DNA of 13,633 nucleotides from assembly GCA_002409375.1 (NCBI GenBank), contig DHNF01000006.1, forward strand, positions 5,118 through 18,750, in the 5' to 3' direction. This document shows positions 1-5,679 of the stretch, in pieces. Made by a program: the position numbers and the translations under genes. Positions within the stretch are counted from its first letter, which is position 1. Every line of letters starts with the position of its first letter. The DNA is from Ruminococcaceae bacterium UBA5423. GTDB lineage: Bacteria; Bacillota; Clostridia; Oscillospirales; Acutalibacteraceae. The notes under the pieces were generated by a model. That model searched no databases. It was not told the origin of the DNA and saw only the letters and a program-made list of their open reading frames with translations.

Positions 1-13
1 CTTTTTAAAATAA

Positions 14-1006
14 CTATTCCTGTAAATCATACTGTCTTACTATTTCCTCACATGCATTTTTAACCGTTTTTGGGTTTACATACACTTTGTCAGGCGTAAA
101 CCCTGTGTCCGCTGTAACTTTATAAATGCGATTAAGGTCATTTTCGTCGGATAGATGGCCGCTGATAACAAGGCTTCCATCCGATAGATTATATTGATAT
201 TGTGGAAATTCCTGACTTAGTACGTCTTGAAGCCCTTGCGTGTTTTTGTCCCATATTGTCAAGATGATTTTATCATAAGTTTTGCAAAAATTATCGATGG
301 TTCCCGCATATACAATTTTACCGTTTATTAGGTATGCAGTGTGGCTGCATACTCGCCCGATTGTTTCACTGTCCGTACTGGATAAGACGAGTGTTCTGTC
401 AGTGTTTTTTAGTAATCCTACAATAATGTATATTGATTCTCTCTGTTTGTCAGAGTATATATAATCCGGATAGTTAAAAATTATAAGCTCACTTGCCGAA
501 AAAAACCCGGAGATGAGTATAATTATTGATTTATATTCTTTTGTAAGGGAATAAATGGGCGAAAGCGATATGTTCCCTAACCCCACCGTTTGCAAAAAAT
601 TAAAAATTTCTTTTTGTCTGGTTATGATGTTGCCCTTTCTATTCGCTGTGATGAACATAAGAAATTCAAGTACGTTCATGTTGTCATATATCATGGTGGG
701 AGTTCCTGCATAAAATACACGCGGAAGTATGATTCTCTTTTGCTGCATCATACCGTGCTCAAAAAGCACACACTTTCCGCTGTAGTATGGTTTGATATTA
801 GCCATAATTTCAAGCAAAAGTTTGATGTCAAAGAGGGATTTTCCATTGATACCCCAAATCTCTCTTTTTTTTATGCAAATATTAATGTAGTCCAATACCC
901 GCCTTAACTCGTAGTGATTTCCCCAAAGCAGTTCACTCGAGCAAAGCTTTTCCATAAGAACAACAGTATCATAATCTTTTGGTATCTCTCTGATGCATTT
1001 TTTCAT
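14..1006 (-). CDS. ABC-transporter ATPase-like protein with degenerate catalytic motifs (pseudo-ATPase)
   Basis: The 330-residue protein follows the layout of ABC-2-type (CcmA-like) ATP-binding subunits, but the nucleotide-handling motifs are eroded. Where the P-loop GxxGxGKT should be, it has WGINGKS (residues 51-57), two to three residues too short. The LSGGQ/LSKGM signature reads SLTKEY (153-158). Walker B LLILDEP reads LIIFNYP (174-180), so both the Mg-binding Asp and the catalytic Glu are lost. The H-loop SSH reads SST (209-211). The surrounding scaffold is still recognisable: KPYYSG after the P-loop, and LINGKIVYAGT after the H-loop. The start ATG follows GGAGAG at good spacing. The gene lies 30 bases after the signal peptidase gene, so the two probably share a transcript. 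The reading frame is intact, so this looks like a maintained non-catalytic protein rather than a decayed gene. A membrane partner could lie beyond the left edge. The ABC-fold assignment is fairly sure; the role is unknown. Confidence 0.75.
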   Translation of the reverse strand: MKKCIREIPKDYDTVVLMEKLCSSELLWGNHYELRRVLDYINICIKKREIWGINGKSLFDIKLLLEIMANIKPYYSGKCVLFEHGMMQQKRIILPRVFYAGTPTMIYDNMNVLEFLMFITANRKGNIITRQKEIFNFLQTVGLGNISLSPIYSLTKEYKSIIILISGFFSASELIIFNYPDYIYSDKQRESIYIIVGLLKNTDRTLVLSSTDSETIGRVCSHTAYLINGKIVYAGTIDNFCKTYDKIILTIWDKNTQGLQDVLSQEFPQYQYNLSDGSLVISGHLSDENDLNRIYKVTADTGFTPDKVYVNPKTVKNACEEIVRQYDLQE

Positions 1007-1036
1007 TATCCGCTCTCCAATTGCAGGATATAAAAT

Positions 1037-1558
1037 TTAAGTCAGAGGTACTTTTGTGACAAACACCGCAATTACTTGGTCGGGACTCAACGGCTCAGGA
1101 TCTGTTGAATTAGCAATATTATCTCCCTTTGTACTATATAGAACCCTTCCATCTTTATCGTGTGCAATCTCTGTTATTCTATGTGTGACGGTAGAGCCTT
1201 TTGTGGTCTTGAAAGTTACGATATCACCCACGTTAAGCGCAGTCACATCCTTGGGAATTTTACTGATAATTACTGAACCGACTTTTAGTGTCGGCTCCAT
1301 GCTTCCCGATTCGATTACATAAAGCTGGTAGCCAAGCAGATTCGGAGTTTCACCTTTACTCTTTGCTATTAAAACAAATGCGAGAACAAAAAGAAGAAAT
1401 AATATCATTAAACTCAAAAGCATTCCGGTTACTCGTTTTGTCCAAAATATCAGCTTGTTCGTACTCTCTGCTTTAACTGATTTGGATTCGGATGCTTTTT
1501 TTAATTCTTCCTTCATAGCTTCTATTTGTTCATTTGTCGTATAAATAATTCCTGACAT
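1037..1558 (-). CDS. sipW: SipW-like (ER-type) signal peptidase I
   Basis: This 173-residue membrane protease belongs to the archaeal/eukaryotic-type signal peptidase I family, which uses a Ser-His pair instead of Ser-Lys. In Bacillus subtilis SipW removes the signal peptides of TasA and TapA. A hydrophilic, Lys/Glu-rich N-terminus (1-40) precedes one strong membrane segment (about 44-66). The catalytic Ser lies in SGSMEPTL (Ser86), the His in TVTHRI (His126), and the Asp-bearing region is STKGDNI (142-148). The protein stops at FVTKVPLT, soon after the last conserved strand, so the C-terminal membrane helix of B. subtilis SipW is absent. The start ATG is preceded by AGGGTG at about 8 bases. 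Three proteins with SipW-type signal sequences are encoded directly upstream on the same strand, and these are its likely substrates. A terminator and a 300-base gap separate it from them, so it probably has its own promoter. Confidence 0.9.
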   Translation of the reverse strand: MSGIIYTTNEQIEAMKEELKKASESKSVKAESTNKLIFWTKRVTGMLLSLMILFLLFVLAFVLIAKSKGETPNLLGYQLYVIESGSMEPTLKVGSVIISKIPKDVTALNVGDIVTFKTTKGSTVTHRITEIAHDKDGRVLYSTKGDNIANSTDPEPLSPDQVIAVFVTKVPLT

Positions 1559-1571
1559 AGATATTCACCCT

Positions 1572-1630
1572 ATACTATTCTCAGTTAAAAAAGAAGACAA
1601 GATGCCTTCGGTTTATTCTGAGGATAGTAT
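1572..1630 (-). repeat. 13-base inverted repeat in the sipW-like leader
   Basis: The arms at 1572-1584 and 1618-1630 match at 12 of 13 positions, around a 33-base spacer. In a minus-strand transcript the structure would end just before the AGGGTG ribosome binding site of the sipW-like gene, and one A-C mismatch interrupts the stem. No U-run follows, so it is not a terminator for that strand. It could be a 5' stem-loop that affects mRNA stability or translation, or a two-site operator in DNA. Confidence 0.45.
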
Positions 1631-1631
1631 T

Positions 1632-1660
1632 ATTCTAATATTTGACTAAATACTTGCGAA
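1632..1660 (-). promoter_or_regulatory. Possible promoter of the sipW-like gene
   Basis: On the minus strand there is TTCGCA (-35, 1655-1660), a 17-base spacer and TAGAAT (-10, 1632-1637). It lies between the upstream terminator and the leader inverted repeat, which is where a separate promoter for the signal peptidase and pseudo-ATPase pair would be expected. The -35 match is only moderate in an AT-rich region. Confidence 0.35.
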
Positions 1661-1720
1661 AACCGATAAGCAACAATTTTTTTATAGTAGCTGCAGAAAC
1701 ATTTTAAGATAATTCAAAAT

Positions 1721-1747
1721 AAAAGCTGTTTTAAAGAAACAGCTTTT
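1721..1747 (-). terminator. Rho-independent terminator after the tasA-like gene
   Basis: A perfect 11-bp stem (arms 1721-1731 and 1737-1747) has a 5-base loop and is followed on the minus strand by ATTTTG and further AT-rich sequence. It lies 110 bases beyond the tasA-like stop codon. The stretch 1748-1856 holds only this 3' untranslated region, with two GGTTACA repeats and nothing else recognised. The plus strand also has a T-rich tail after the stem, so it could act in both directions, but no plus-strand gene ends here. Confidence 0.7.
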
Positions 1748-1856
1748 ATTTGTTGTGTTTTAGAACTTTGGTTACATTCTAACTATTAAAATTTTTGGTC
1801 ACAAGGTTACACAATGTGGACGCAGTAGGACGAAAATCTAAAGAAGAAGCATTCTG

Positions 1857-2387
1857 TTACTTTTGAGTACCTGTTACATTTACGTTAACCGCTGTCCCAA
1901 AGTCTGCGCCTGCAAAGTTTATATCGCTGTCATCGTTGCCAGGCCAGTTAATAGTTACAGTATATGTATGTGTCTGGCCCTCCTGTGCAAGTATAAACTC
2001 ATCAGCAAAACTAATTGTACCGACACCCGTTTGTGTCCCCACTTTATTGCCGTTCTCATCAGTTACAGTAACAACAAGGGGGTCTATTGCAGATTTGCCT
2101 TCTGCTGCAGCTACATCGACGGTAAGTGCAAGGTCCATAGCCGTTTCGGAAACAATTTCACCGTCGAAATTCTTGATTGAGAATTCCCATGTCTTCGTTT
2201 CTGCCGGAGCAATTTTCACATTTTTAGCAAAGGCGTCTGTGCCGTTTCCAAGAAGGATAAATTCTTTTGCAACAACGCTGCCTTCGGCAAGACCATCGAC
2301 GGTTGTTGTATACATTGCCAAAGTTCCAGAAATGATAGAAACTGCCACTACCATAACAAGGGATAGAAAAACAAGAGCTTTTTTCAT
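1857..2387 (-). CDS. TasA/camelysin (CalY)-like exported protein with SipW-type signal peptide
   Basis: The 176-residue secreted protein starts with a hydrophobic segment (3-20) and the SipW-type motif SGTLAMYT (20-27), so processing by the neighbouring ER-type signal peptidase is expected. The mature part is a beta-rich domain of the TasA/camelysin group. TasA polymerises into the protein fibres of Bacillus biofilms and camelysin is a surface protein. It shares clear blocks with the larger paralogue at 3133-4074: GSVVxKEFI, GTDxFxxNVKIAP, WxFSxxN, INWPGNDDSDINFAG (IYWPSNDEIDINYAG in the paralogue) and a final strand FxTAxNVxxT. It lacks any extra C-terminal domain and ends GTQK. A strong GGAGGA site precedes the ATG. 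It is the last of three genes for SipW-type exported proteins and is followed by a terminator. The fibre-subunit role is inferred from the family. Confidence 0.85.
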   Translation of the reverse strand: MKKALVFLSLVMVVAVSIISGTLAMYTTTVDGLAEGSVVAKEFILLGNGTDAFAKNVKIAPAETKTWEFSIKNFDGEIVSETAMDLALTVDVAAAEGKSAIDPLVVTVTDENGNKVGTQTGVGTISFADEFILAQEGQTHTYTVTINWPGNDDSDINFAGADFGTAVNVNVTGTQK

Positions 2388-2554
2388 GATGATTCCTCCA
2401 TTATACTAATTTTGTCGTTTATTTACTCAATACTCTAATCGAGTAATGCGAAGCTGGTTTTTGTAATGCGTGTGGTGAAACGGATCCTGTCGAAACCGTA
2501 TCACGAGATACACCATTTTGCTTTGCGTCATAGGCTTTTTTATATTGAATCGAA
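2388..2554 (-). other. Structured-looking leader of the tasA-like gene, unassigned
   Basis: This 167-base gap on the minus strand contains TGACGCAAAGC (2520-2530), identical to the core of the c-di-GMP aptamer further upstream. After it come a perfect 5-bp hairpin with a 4-base loop (2498-2511), a possible GGTG/CACC closing pair (2474-2477 with 2511-2514), a competing ACGG/CCGT pair (2480-2483 with 2496-2499), and near the gene a TACTC/GAGTA hairpin. The GNRA-capped P2 helix, the tetraloop-receptor helix and the closing P1 of a c-di-GMP-I aptamer are missing. It may be a decayed duplicate, an unknown element, or an RNA processing site that sets the ratio of the two TasA paralogues. Confidence 0.3.
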
Positions 2555-3124
2555 TCAGTATCTTAAAGTGAGCGGTATATTAAGCTTGGCACATTCCTCT
2601 GCGGGATTGGTGCAAACTTGCAATCTAACATCATTCGCAAGGCTGCGCTCGCGTGTTTCAATCACATACAGGGAGTCGTCAAATAAATCCTGCGCGGTCT
2701 TAATCTTATAAAAACCGCTCATCTGGATTTCTGTACCATCATAGAAAAAGATTTTTGTGCCGGGTTCAAAAAATATTATGTAATAATCTATATCGTCCTT
2801 ATTTATTTTGCCTATTTCAAATGCTGCATTTTTTCTGTCTTGTCTGATATTCCCGCAAAAGGCTATGAAATAGTAATCGTTTCTTATCCATTTGTGGTAT
2901 CTGATATCCATTTCCTGCAATATGTTTACATCTTTAGGAAGAGCTGAATAATTAGGTGTAAGACGGTTACTGATTTTTTCTATGTCTGGGCTTATTTGTA
3001 CCAAATGAGTGCTGTTTATAGTGTAACTTGATAAGGTTCCCGCCGAAGCGGTAGTGATAATTGCACAAATAAGGAAGAGAATAATTAATAACTTAAATTT
3101 CAAATTAAAAATCATCCTTTCCAT
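2555..3124 (-). CDS. Exported protein with SipW-type signal peptide, unknown domain
   Basis: The 189-residue protein is not recognised beyond its signal. A basic N-terminus and hydrophobic core (9-27) end in SAGTLSSYT (27-35), the same GTLxxYT motif as in its two neighbours, so it should be a third substrate of the SipW-like peptidase. The mature part is not camelysin-like. It is rich in aromatic residues and beta-prone strands (NDYYFIAFCGN, IDYYIIFFEPGTKIFFYDG) and has three cysteines (FCG, VCTN, EECA), which could form a disulphide outside the cell. The start is uncertain: the first ATG has a poor ribosome binding site, and an ATG three codons on is preceded directly by GGAAAGG. The start sits only 8 bases after the stop of the TasA-CBM gene, so the two are co-transcribed and probably translationally coupled. 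By analogy with TapA beside TasA it might be an assembly or anchoring partner, which is a guess. Confidence 0.75.
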   Translation of the reverse strand: MERMIFNLKFKLLIILFLICAIITTASAGTLSSYTINSTHLVQISPDIEKISNRLTPNYSALPKDVNILQEMDIRYHKWIRNDYYFIAFCGNIRQDRKNAAFEIGKINKDDIDYYIIFFEPGTKIFFYDGTEIQMSGFYKIKTAQDLFDDSLYVIETRERSLANDVRLQVCTNPAEECAKLNIPLTLRY

Positions 3125-3132
3125 GCCGATGG

Positions 3133-4074
3133 TTAATTGAATGAAATTCCATACTGGTATCGAACGGTTGTTTCAAAACCATTAATCATAACCGAAGTTA
3201 TCGGATCCTCTCCTTTACCTACAGCGAGACCTCCGAATGTTATGCTTTCACCAGGCGCTATCGACTGATTATAATTGTCAGGGTGTCTGAAAGTATAAGA
3301 GCCGGTATTCAAATCTGAGGATACAAGAACTGATTGCCAATGCTGATATACCTGACCGGGATATATCATGCTTATGTTCCAATTATGTATAGTTGTATCG
3401 GATGTATTAGTAATTGTTATTCTAAACTGGTGCTTGTTAATGCCATTTTCATCATCAATCCATGGTGCCCCGGCTTCATAAAGCACAGATGTATCGGTTT
3501 GCCGTGGCTCGTCTTCGTTGTCGTCTCCATTGTTAATGTCGAAAGGTACCTGTGATGCTGTTGCAGAAACATTGATTGCTGTACTGAAATTGTTACCTGC
3601 GTAGTTTATATCAATTTCATCATTGCTTGGCCAGTATATCTCAACGGTATAATCATTTTTTTGACCGGTAGGGGAAAGCAGAAAAGAATTATATACGTTA
3701 ATTAAACCTGTACCGGTTACTGAATCAATTTTTTTGCCGTTTGCATCTTTGATTGTAATAATTAAAGGCTCGATTGCTTGCTTGTCTGTTGATGCTGTTA
3801 CTTCGAATGCAAGATTATAATACAAATCAGTCTCAGTAATCAACAAATCATCATAATTTCTAACCGAGAATTGCCATACAACTAAATCTTTAGGTGCTAT
3901 TTTTACATTCTGTTGAAATATATCTGTGCCGTCCGCTGTGAAAATAAATTCCTTGCCGACAACGCTGCCCGATGCGACCTTATCTAATGTTATAGTGTAG
4001 CTTGCAAGCGTTCCTGCGAGAAGAGAGCATGATATGGTAAATATTAATGCTGCAATTATTATTGGTTTTTTCAT
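3133..4074 (-). CDS. TasA/camelysin-like protein fused to a CBM2-like carbohydrate-binding domain
   Basis: The 313-residue exported protein has two parts. Residues 1-27 form a SipW-type signal (hydrophobic core, then GTLASYT at 21-27). Residues 28-175 form a TasA/camelysin-like domain, paralogous to the protein at 1857-2387. An acidic linker (181-194, DNEDEPRQTD) leads to about 197-295, which resembles CBM2 cellulose-binding modules: FRITITNTSDTTIHNW, a second W in YQHWQSV, the block NYNQSIAPGESITFGG, and exposed Trp at 205, 232 and 246. I choose the ATG at 4072-4074 because AGGTGA lies 6 bases upstream; the in-frame GTG at 4081-4083 is part of that AGGTG site. It is the first gene after the c-di-GMP riboswitch. 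A likely role is a matrix fibre subunit that also binds a polysaccharide, either cell-wall glycan or plant or self-made cellulose. The CBM2 family call is by motif only. Confidence 0.82.
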   Translation of the reverse strand: MKKPIIIAALIFTISCSLLAGTLASYTITLDKVASGSVVGKEFIFTADGTDIFQQNVKIAPKDLVVWQFSVRNYDDLLITETDLYYNLAFEVTASTDKQAIEPLIITIKDANGKKIDSVTGTGLINVYNSFLLSPTGQKNDYTVEIYWPSNDEIDINYAGNNFSTAINVSATASQVPFDINNGDDNEDEPRQTDTSVLYEAGAPWIDDENGINKHQFRITITNTSDTTIHNWNISMIYPGQVYQHWQSVLVSSDLNTGSYTFRHPDNYNQSIAPGESITFGGLAVGKGEDPITSVMINGFETTVRYQYGISFN

Positions 4075-4106
4075 TATATTCACCTATGTTCTACAAATTT
4101 CTACAA

Positions 4107-4146
4107 TAAAAAAAGCCGGCTGCCACGGATGCAGTGGCAGCTGGCT
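4107..4146 (-). terminator. Riboswitch expression-platform terminator
   Basis: On the minus strand a 13-bp GC-rich stem (arms 4134-4146 and 4114-4126, one A-C mismatch, 7-base loop) is followed by seven T. It lies between the c-di-GMP aptamer and the first structural gene. Its 5' arm contains the TGCC that closes aptamer helix P1, so the two structures compete. This geometry predicts that ligand binding favours read-through. Confidence 0.88.
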
Positions 4147-4208
4147 GTCATCTCCATATATGGATTAGACCCTTTAGCTTTGCGTCACAAACTTTCGTCT
4201 GTTTTGCC
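4136..4208 (-). ncRNA. Cyclic-di-GMP-I (GEMM-I) riboswitch aptamer
   Basis: Read on the minus strand, the class I c-di-GMP aptamer elements appear in order. GGCA (4205-4208) opens P1. P2 is a perfect 6-bp stem capped by GAAA (4187-4202). The hallmark GACGCAAAGC follows (4177-4186). Next come AAAGGGTCTAA, a P3 hairpin TCCATATATGGA (4153-4164), then GATGACAGCC, close to the common clostridial GATGATAGCC. TGCC (4136-4139) closes P1. The GAAA loop and its receptor arm are the known tertiary contact of this class. It controls the operon for the SipW-type exported proteins. Exact ligand-contact residues were not mapped. Confidence 0.88.
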
Positions 4209-4239
4209 TTTTTCATGTTTTATTAATGTCTTTGTAAAC

Positions 4240-4269
4240 ACTATAAGTCATTGATAAGACATTTGTCAA
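4240..4269 (-). promoter_or_regulatory. Promoter of the c-di-GMP riboswitch/tasA operon
   Basis: On the minus strand there is TTGACA (consensus -35, 4264-4269), an 18-base spacer and TATAGT (-10, 4240-4245). Transcription would start near 4233, about 25 bases before the aptamer. This is the expected place for the promoter of the riboswitch-controlled operon. Confidence 0.75.
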
Positions 4270-4280
4270 TGACTTATAGT
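4251..4280 (+). promoter_or_regulatory. Mirror-image plus-strand promoter-like sequence
   Basis: Because of the palindrome, the plus strand carries TTGATA (4251-4256), an 18-base spacer and TATAGT (4275-4280). If active, it would make an RNA antisense to the 3' end of the DUF4317 gene. No plus-strand gene starts within the next 1.3 kb, so it may be silent or produce a non-coding RNA. Confidence 0.35.
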
Positions 4281-4325
4281 AACAAGATTAATAAACATTA
4301 CTGCGTGAATTTTGTAAAACATGAC

Positions 4326-4347
4326 GCGGGAATAGCAATATATCCGC
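4326..4347 (-). terminator. Weak hairpin downstream of the DUF4317 gene
   Basis: On the minus strand a GCGG/CCGC stem with A-T extension and a bulge (4326-4347) is followed by GTCATGTTTTAC. It is the only hairpin near the end of the DUF4317 gene that could act as a terminator, and its T-run is poor. The rest of 4299-4401 shows nothing else. Confidence 0.2.
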
Positions 4348-4401
4348 TGATTACGCTTTGCAGACTCTTTTCCTGCGGACTATTTGTAAAATTCTTCTGT
4401 T

Positions 4402-5526
4402 TCACGAAATAAAAATGTTTACACCGTTTACTTCGACGCCGTCGTTCGCGCGGATTAATATGTACTTTGCTCCATCAATAATCCGTGTTTCAACCAGGTT
4501 GCTGTGCTCTGGGTTTACACGAATTGTCACATTGGGGGTGCGAACCTCAAACTGCTTGGTATCAATAATATTTCGTGGACTAATTTCAGTATTAGCGCCA
4601 AATTCGGCATCGTATTTTTCTTCAAACTCGGTCAAACGATCTTCCGAAACACCACATGATTCAAGCATGCCTTTGACTGTTTTTTTGGAAATCAACAGTG
4701 GTTCTGTTTCTTTATTTGTCTTATGCTCCTCAATCATCTCTGATAATTGATCGTGTACCACCTGCACAACATCTAAATTACATTCTTCGGCGATGCTATC
4801 GCCTAAAACAGATTGGAATGTTTCTTTCTGCACAGCAGCAGGCATGGGTATTTCGCTTTTAAACACTGATTCCAAAAACTCCGGATGGATATCCGAAGTG
4901 TTGCGGGAGTAGTAGACCGAGTTATAAATATTAGCGCTGCGATCATCAAAGGCCGGAAACATAAACCCAAGCTCCGGAGATGATACATACCAGTCTGATG
5001 CCAAATTTCTAAATCTGTTTTCATATGTATAGTAACTAAGCGCCGGCTTTGTCAGTTTAATGGGGCAGACACTGCATAAAAAGTATGAAAACACCTCTGA
5101 GGAATCCTGATTTTGCCCGTCTTTTGAATAGAATGGAACATCATATTTATCATAAGCCAAAAGAATCAGATAATTGCCTTCTATCTGAAGTGTCTTAATA
5201 ACTCGATCATAAAACTCATGCACAGCGTTGTCGTCCTCCAAAGAGGAATCACGAATTGCCATGAGCAGCTTGTGTTCTTCCCCTTCAAGGACTTGCTTGG
5301 TTGCAAATTCGATATCGATCAAATTTTTTCCTAACGTTCCGGAAAGCGTCTTCTTTATAATTGTTAAAAGTGCATCTGTTTCTTCCTGCGACATCGTACC
5401 TGTGGATTGTTTAAACTCGGATATTATTTCATTTTTGTCGTTTACATAACAGCCGCGCAACTGAAAAATATTACCCTTATCCGAACGGAAACGGCGTCGA
5501 ATTTCTGCAATTTCTTTTTCGTTCAT
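4402..5526 (-). CDS. DUF4317 family protein, function unknown
   Basis: The 374-residue protein matches the DUF4317 family by its opening MNEKEIAEIRRRF and overall length. The family is widespread in Clostridia and has no known function. The first part (about 1-120) is helical and charged. A middle section has aromatic stretches (YLILLAYDKYDVPF, YYTYENRF) and a single CSVC pair typical of an intracellular reducing environment. The C-terminal third has a helical KTVKGMLESCGVSEDRLTEFEEKY block followed by a beta-rich tail. There is no signal peptide or membrane helix, so it should be cytosolic. I start it at the ATG at 5524-5526, because GAGGGTG lies about 6 bases upstream; an in-frame ATG five codons earlier overlaps that site. 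It is a single gene with its own promoter, unrelated in sequence to the secretion genes. Confidence 0.88.
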   Translation of the reverse strand: MNEKEIAEIRRRFRSDKGNIFQLRGCYVNDKNEIISEFKQSTGTMSQEETDALLTIIKKTLSGTLGKNLIDIEFATKQVLEGEEHKLLMAIRDSSLEDDNAVHEFYDRVIKTLQIEGNYLILLAYDKYDVPFYSKDGQNQDSSEVFSYFLCSVCPIKLTKPALSYYTYENRFRNLASDWYVSSPELGFMFPAFDDRSANIYNSVYYSRNTSDIHPEFLESVFKSEIPMPAAVQKETFQSVLGDSIAEECNLDVVQVVHDQLSEMIEEHKTNKETEPLLISKKTVKGMLESCGVSEDRLTEFEEKYDAEFGANTEISPRNIIDTKQFEVRTPNVTIRVNPEHSNLVETRIIDGAKYILIRANDGVEVNGVNIFIS

Positions 5527-5566
5527 AACATACACCCTCATTTTGTATTAGATTTCATAGCCACTC

Positions 5567-5595
5567 ATTTTATCACGAAACCAAGTTTTTGTCAC
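5567..5595 (-). promoter_or_regulatory. Promoter of the DUF4317 gene
   Basis: On the minus strand there is GTGACA (-35, 5590-5595), a 17-base spacer and TAAAAT (-10, 5567-5572), with an extended TGA just before the -10. The start would be near 5560, giving a leader of about 34 bases to the preferred ATG. Confidence 0.65.
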
Positions 5596-5647
5596 CAGAG
5601 GGAGCACAATTATTAGCAATTTGTACAATGTTATTAGCAGATAATTC

Positions 5648-5676
5648 TTGATATTATTCAATCTTGGGAGTATAAT
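5648..5676 (+). promoter_or_regulatory. Promoter of the envelope operon
   Basis: TTGATA (5648-5653), a 17-base spacer and a consensus TATAAT (5671-5676) form a strong vegetative promoter. Transcription would start near 5683, inside the adjacent inverted repeat. The open reading frame can be extended back to a TTG at 5648, but that codon is the start of this -35 box, which argues against it as a translation start. Confidence 0.75.
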
Positions 5677-5679
5677 CAA

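Larger units (their letters stand above)
4215..4298. repeat. 84-base imperfect palindrome with a perfect 15-bp core
   Basis: The core arms ACTATAAGTCATTGA (4240-4254) and TCAATGACTTATAGT (4266-4280) are perfect reverse complements around an 11-base spacer. The symmetry continues outward: TCTTTGT (4229-4235) with ACAAGA (4282-4287, one bulge), TTTATTAA (4219-4226) with TTAATAAA (4288-4295), and ATG (4215-4217) with CAT (4296-4298). That makes about 32 paired positions. It contains promoter elements on both strands. No T-run follows on either side, so it is not a typical terminator. It could be an operator, a symmetric divergent promoter, or the remnant of a small mobile repeat. Confidence 0.8.

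Noticed and set aside
590..907. Plus-strand open frame of 105 codons
   Set aside because: It lies wholly inside the pseudo-ATPase gene on the other strand, has no family resemblance and no ribosome binding site.
14..1006. Calling the ABC-like gene a pseudogene
   Set aside because: The frame has no stop or frameshift, a good ribosome binding site and typical codon use. Only the catalytic residues are lost, so a non-catalytic protein is the better call.
2400..2405. TATAAT on the minus strand as the -10 box of the tasA-like gene
   Set aside because: It abuts the GGAGGA ribosome binding site, so transcription would begin after that site. The nearest -35-like sequence is at 19-base spacing.
1863..2409. 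Two plus-strand open frames opposite the tasA-like gene
   Set aside because: They are antisense shadows of a gene with clear domain and signal-peptide evidence.
2498..2545. A second c-di-GMP riboswitch upstream of the tasA-like gene at 1857-2387
   Set aside because: Only the TGACGCAAAGC core is present. The GNRA-capped P2, the receptor hairpin and the P1 closing pair cannot be built from the flanking bases.
4075..4083. GTG at 4081-4083 as the start of the TasA-CBM gene
   Set aside because: This GTG is part of the AGGTGA ribosome binding site for the ATG at 4072-4074, and has no ribosome binding site of its own.
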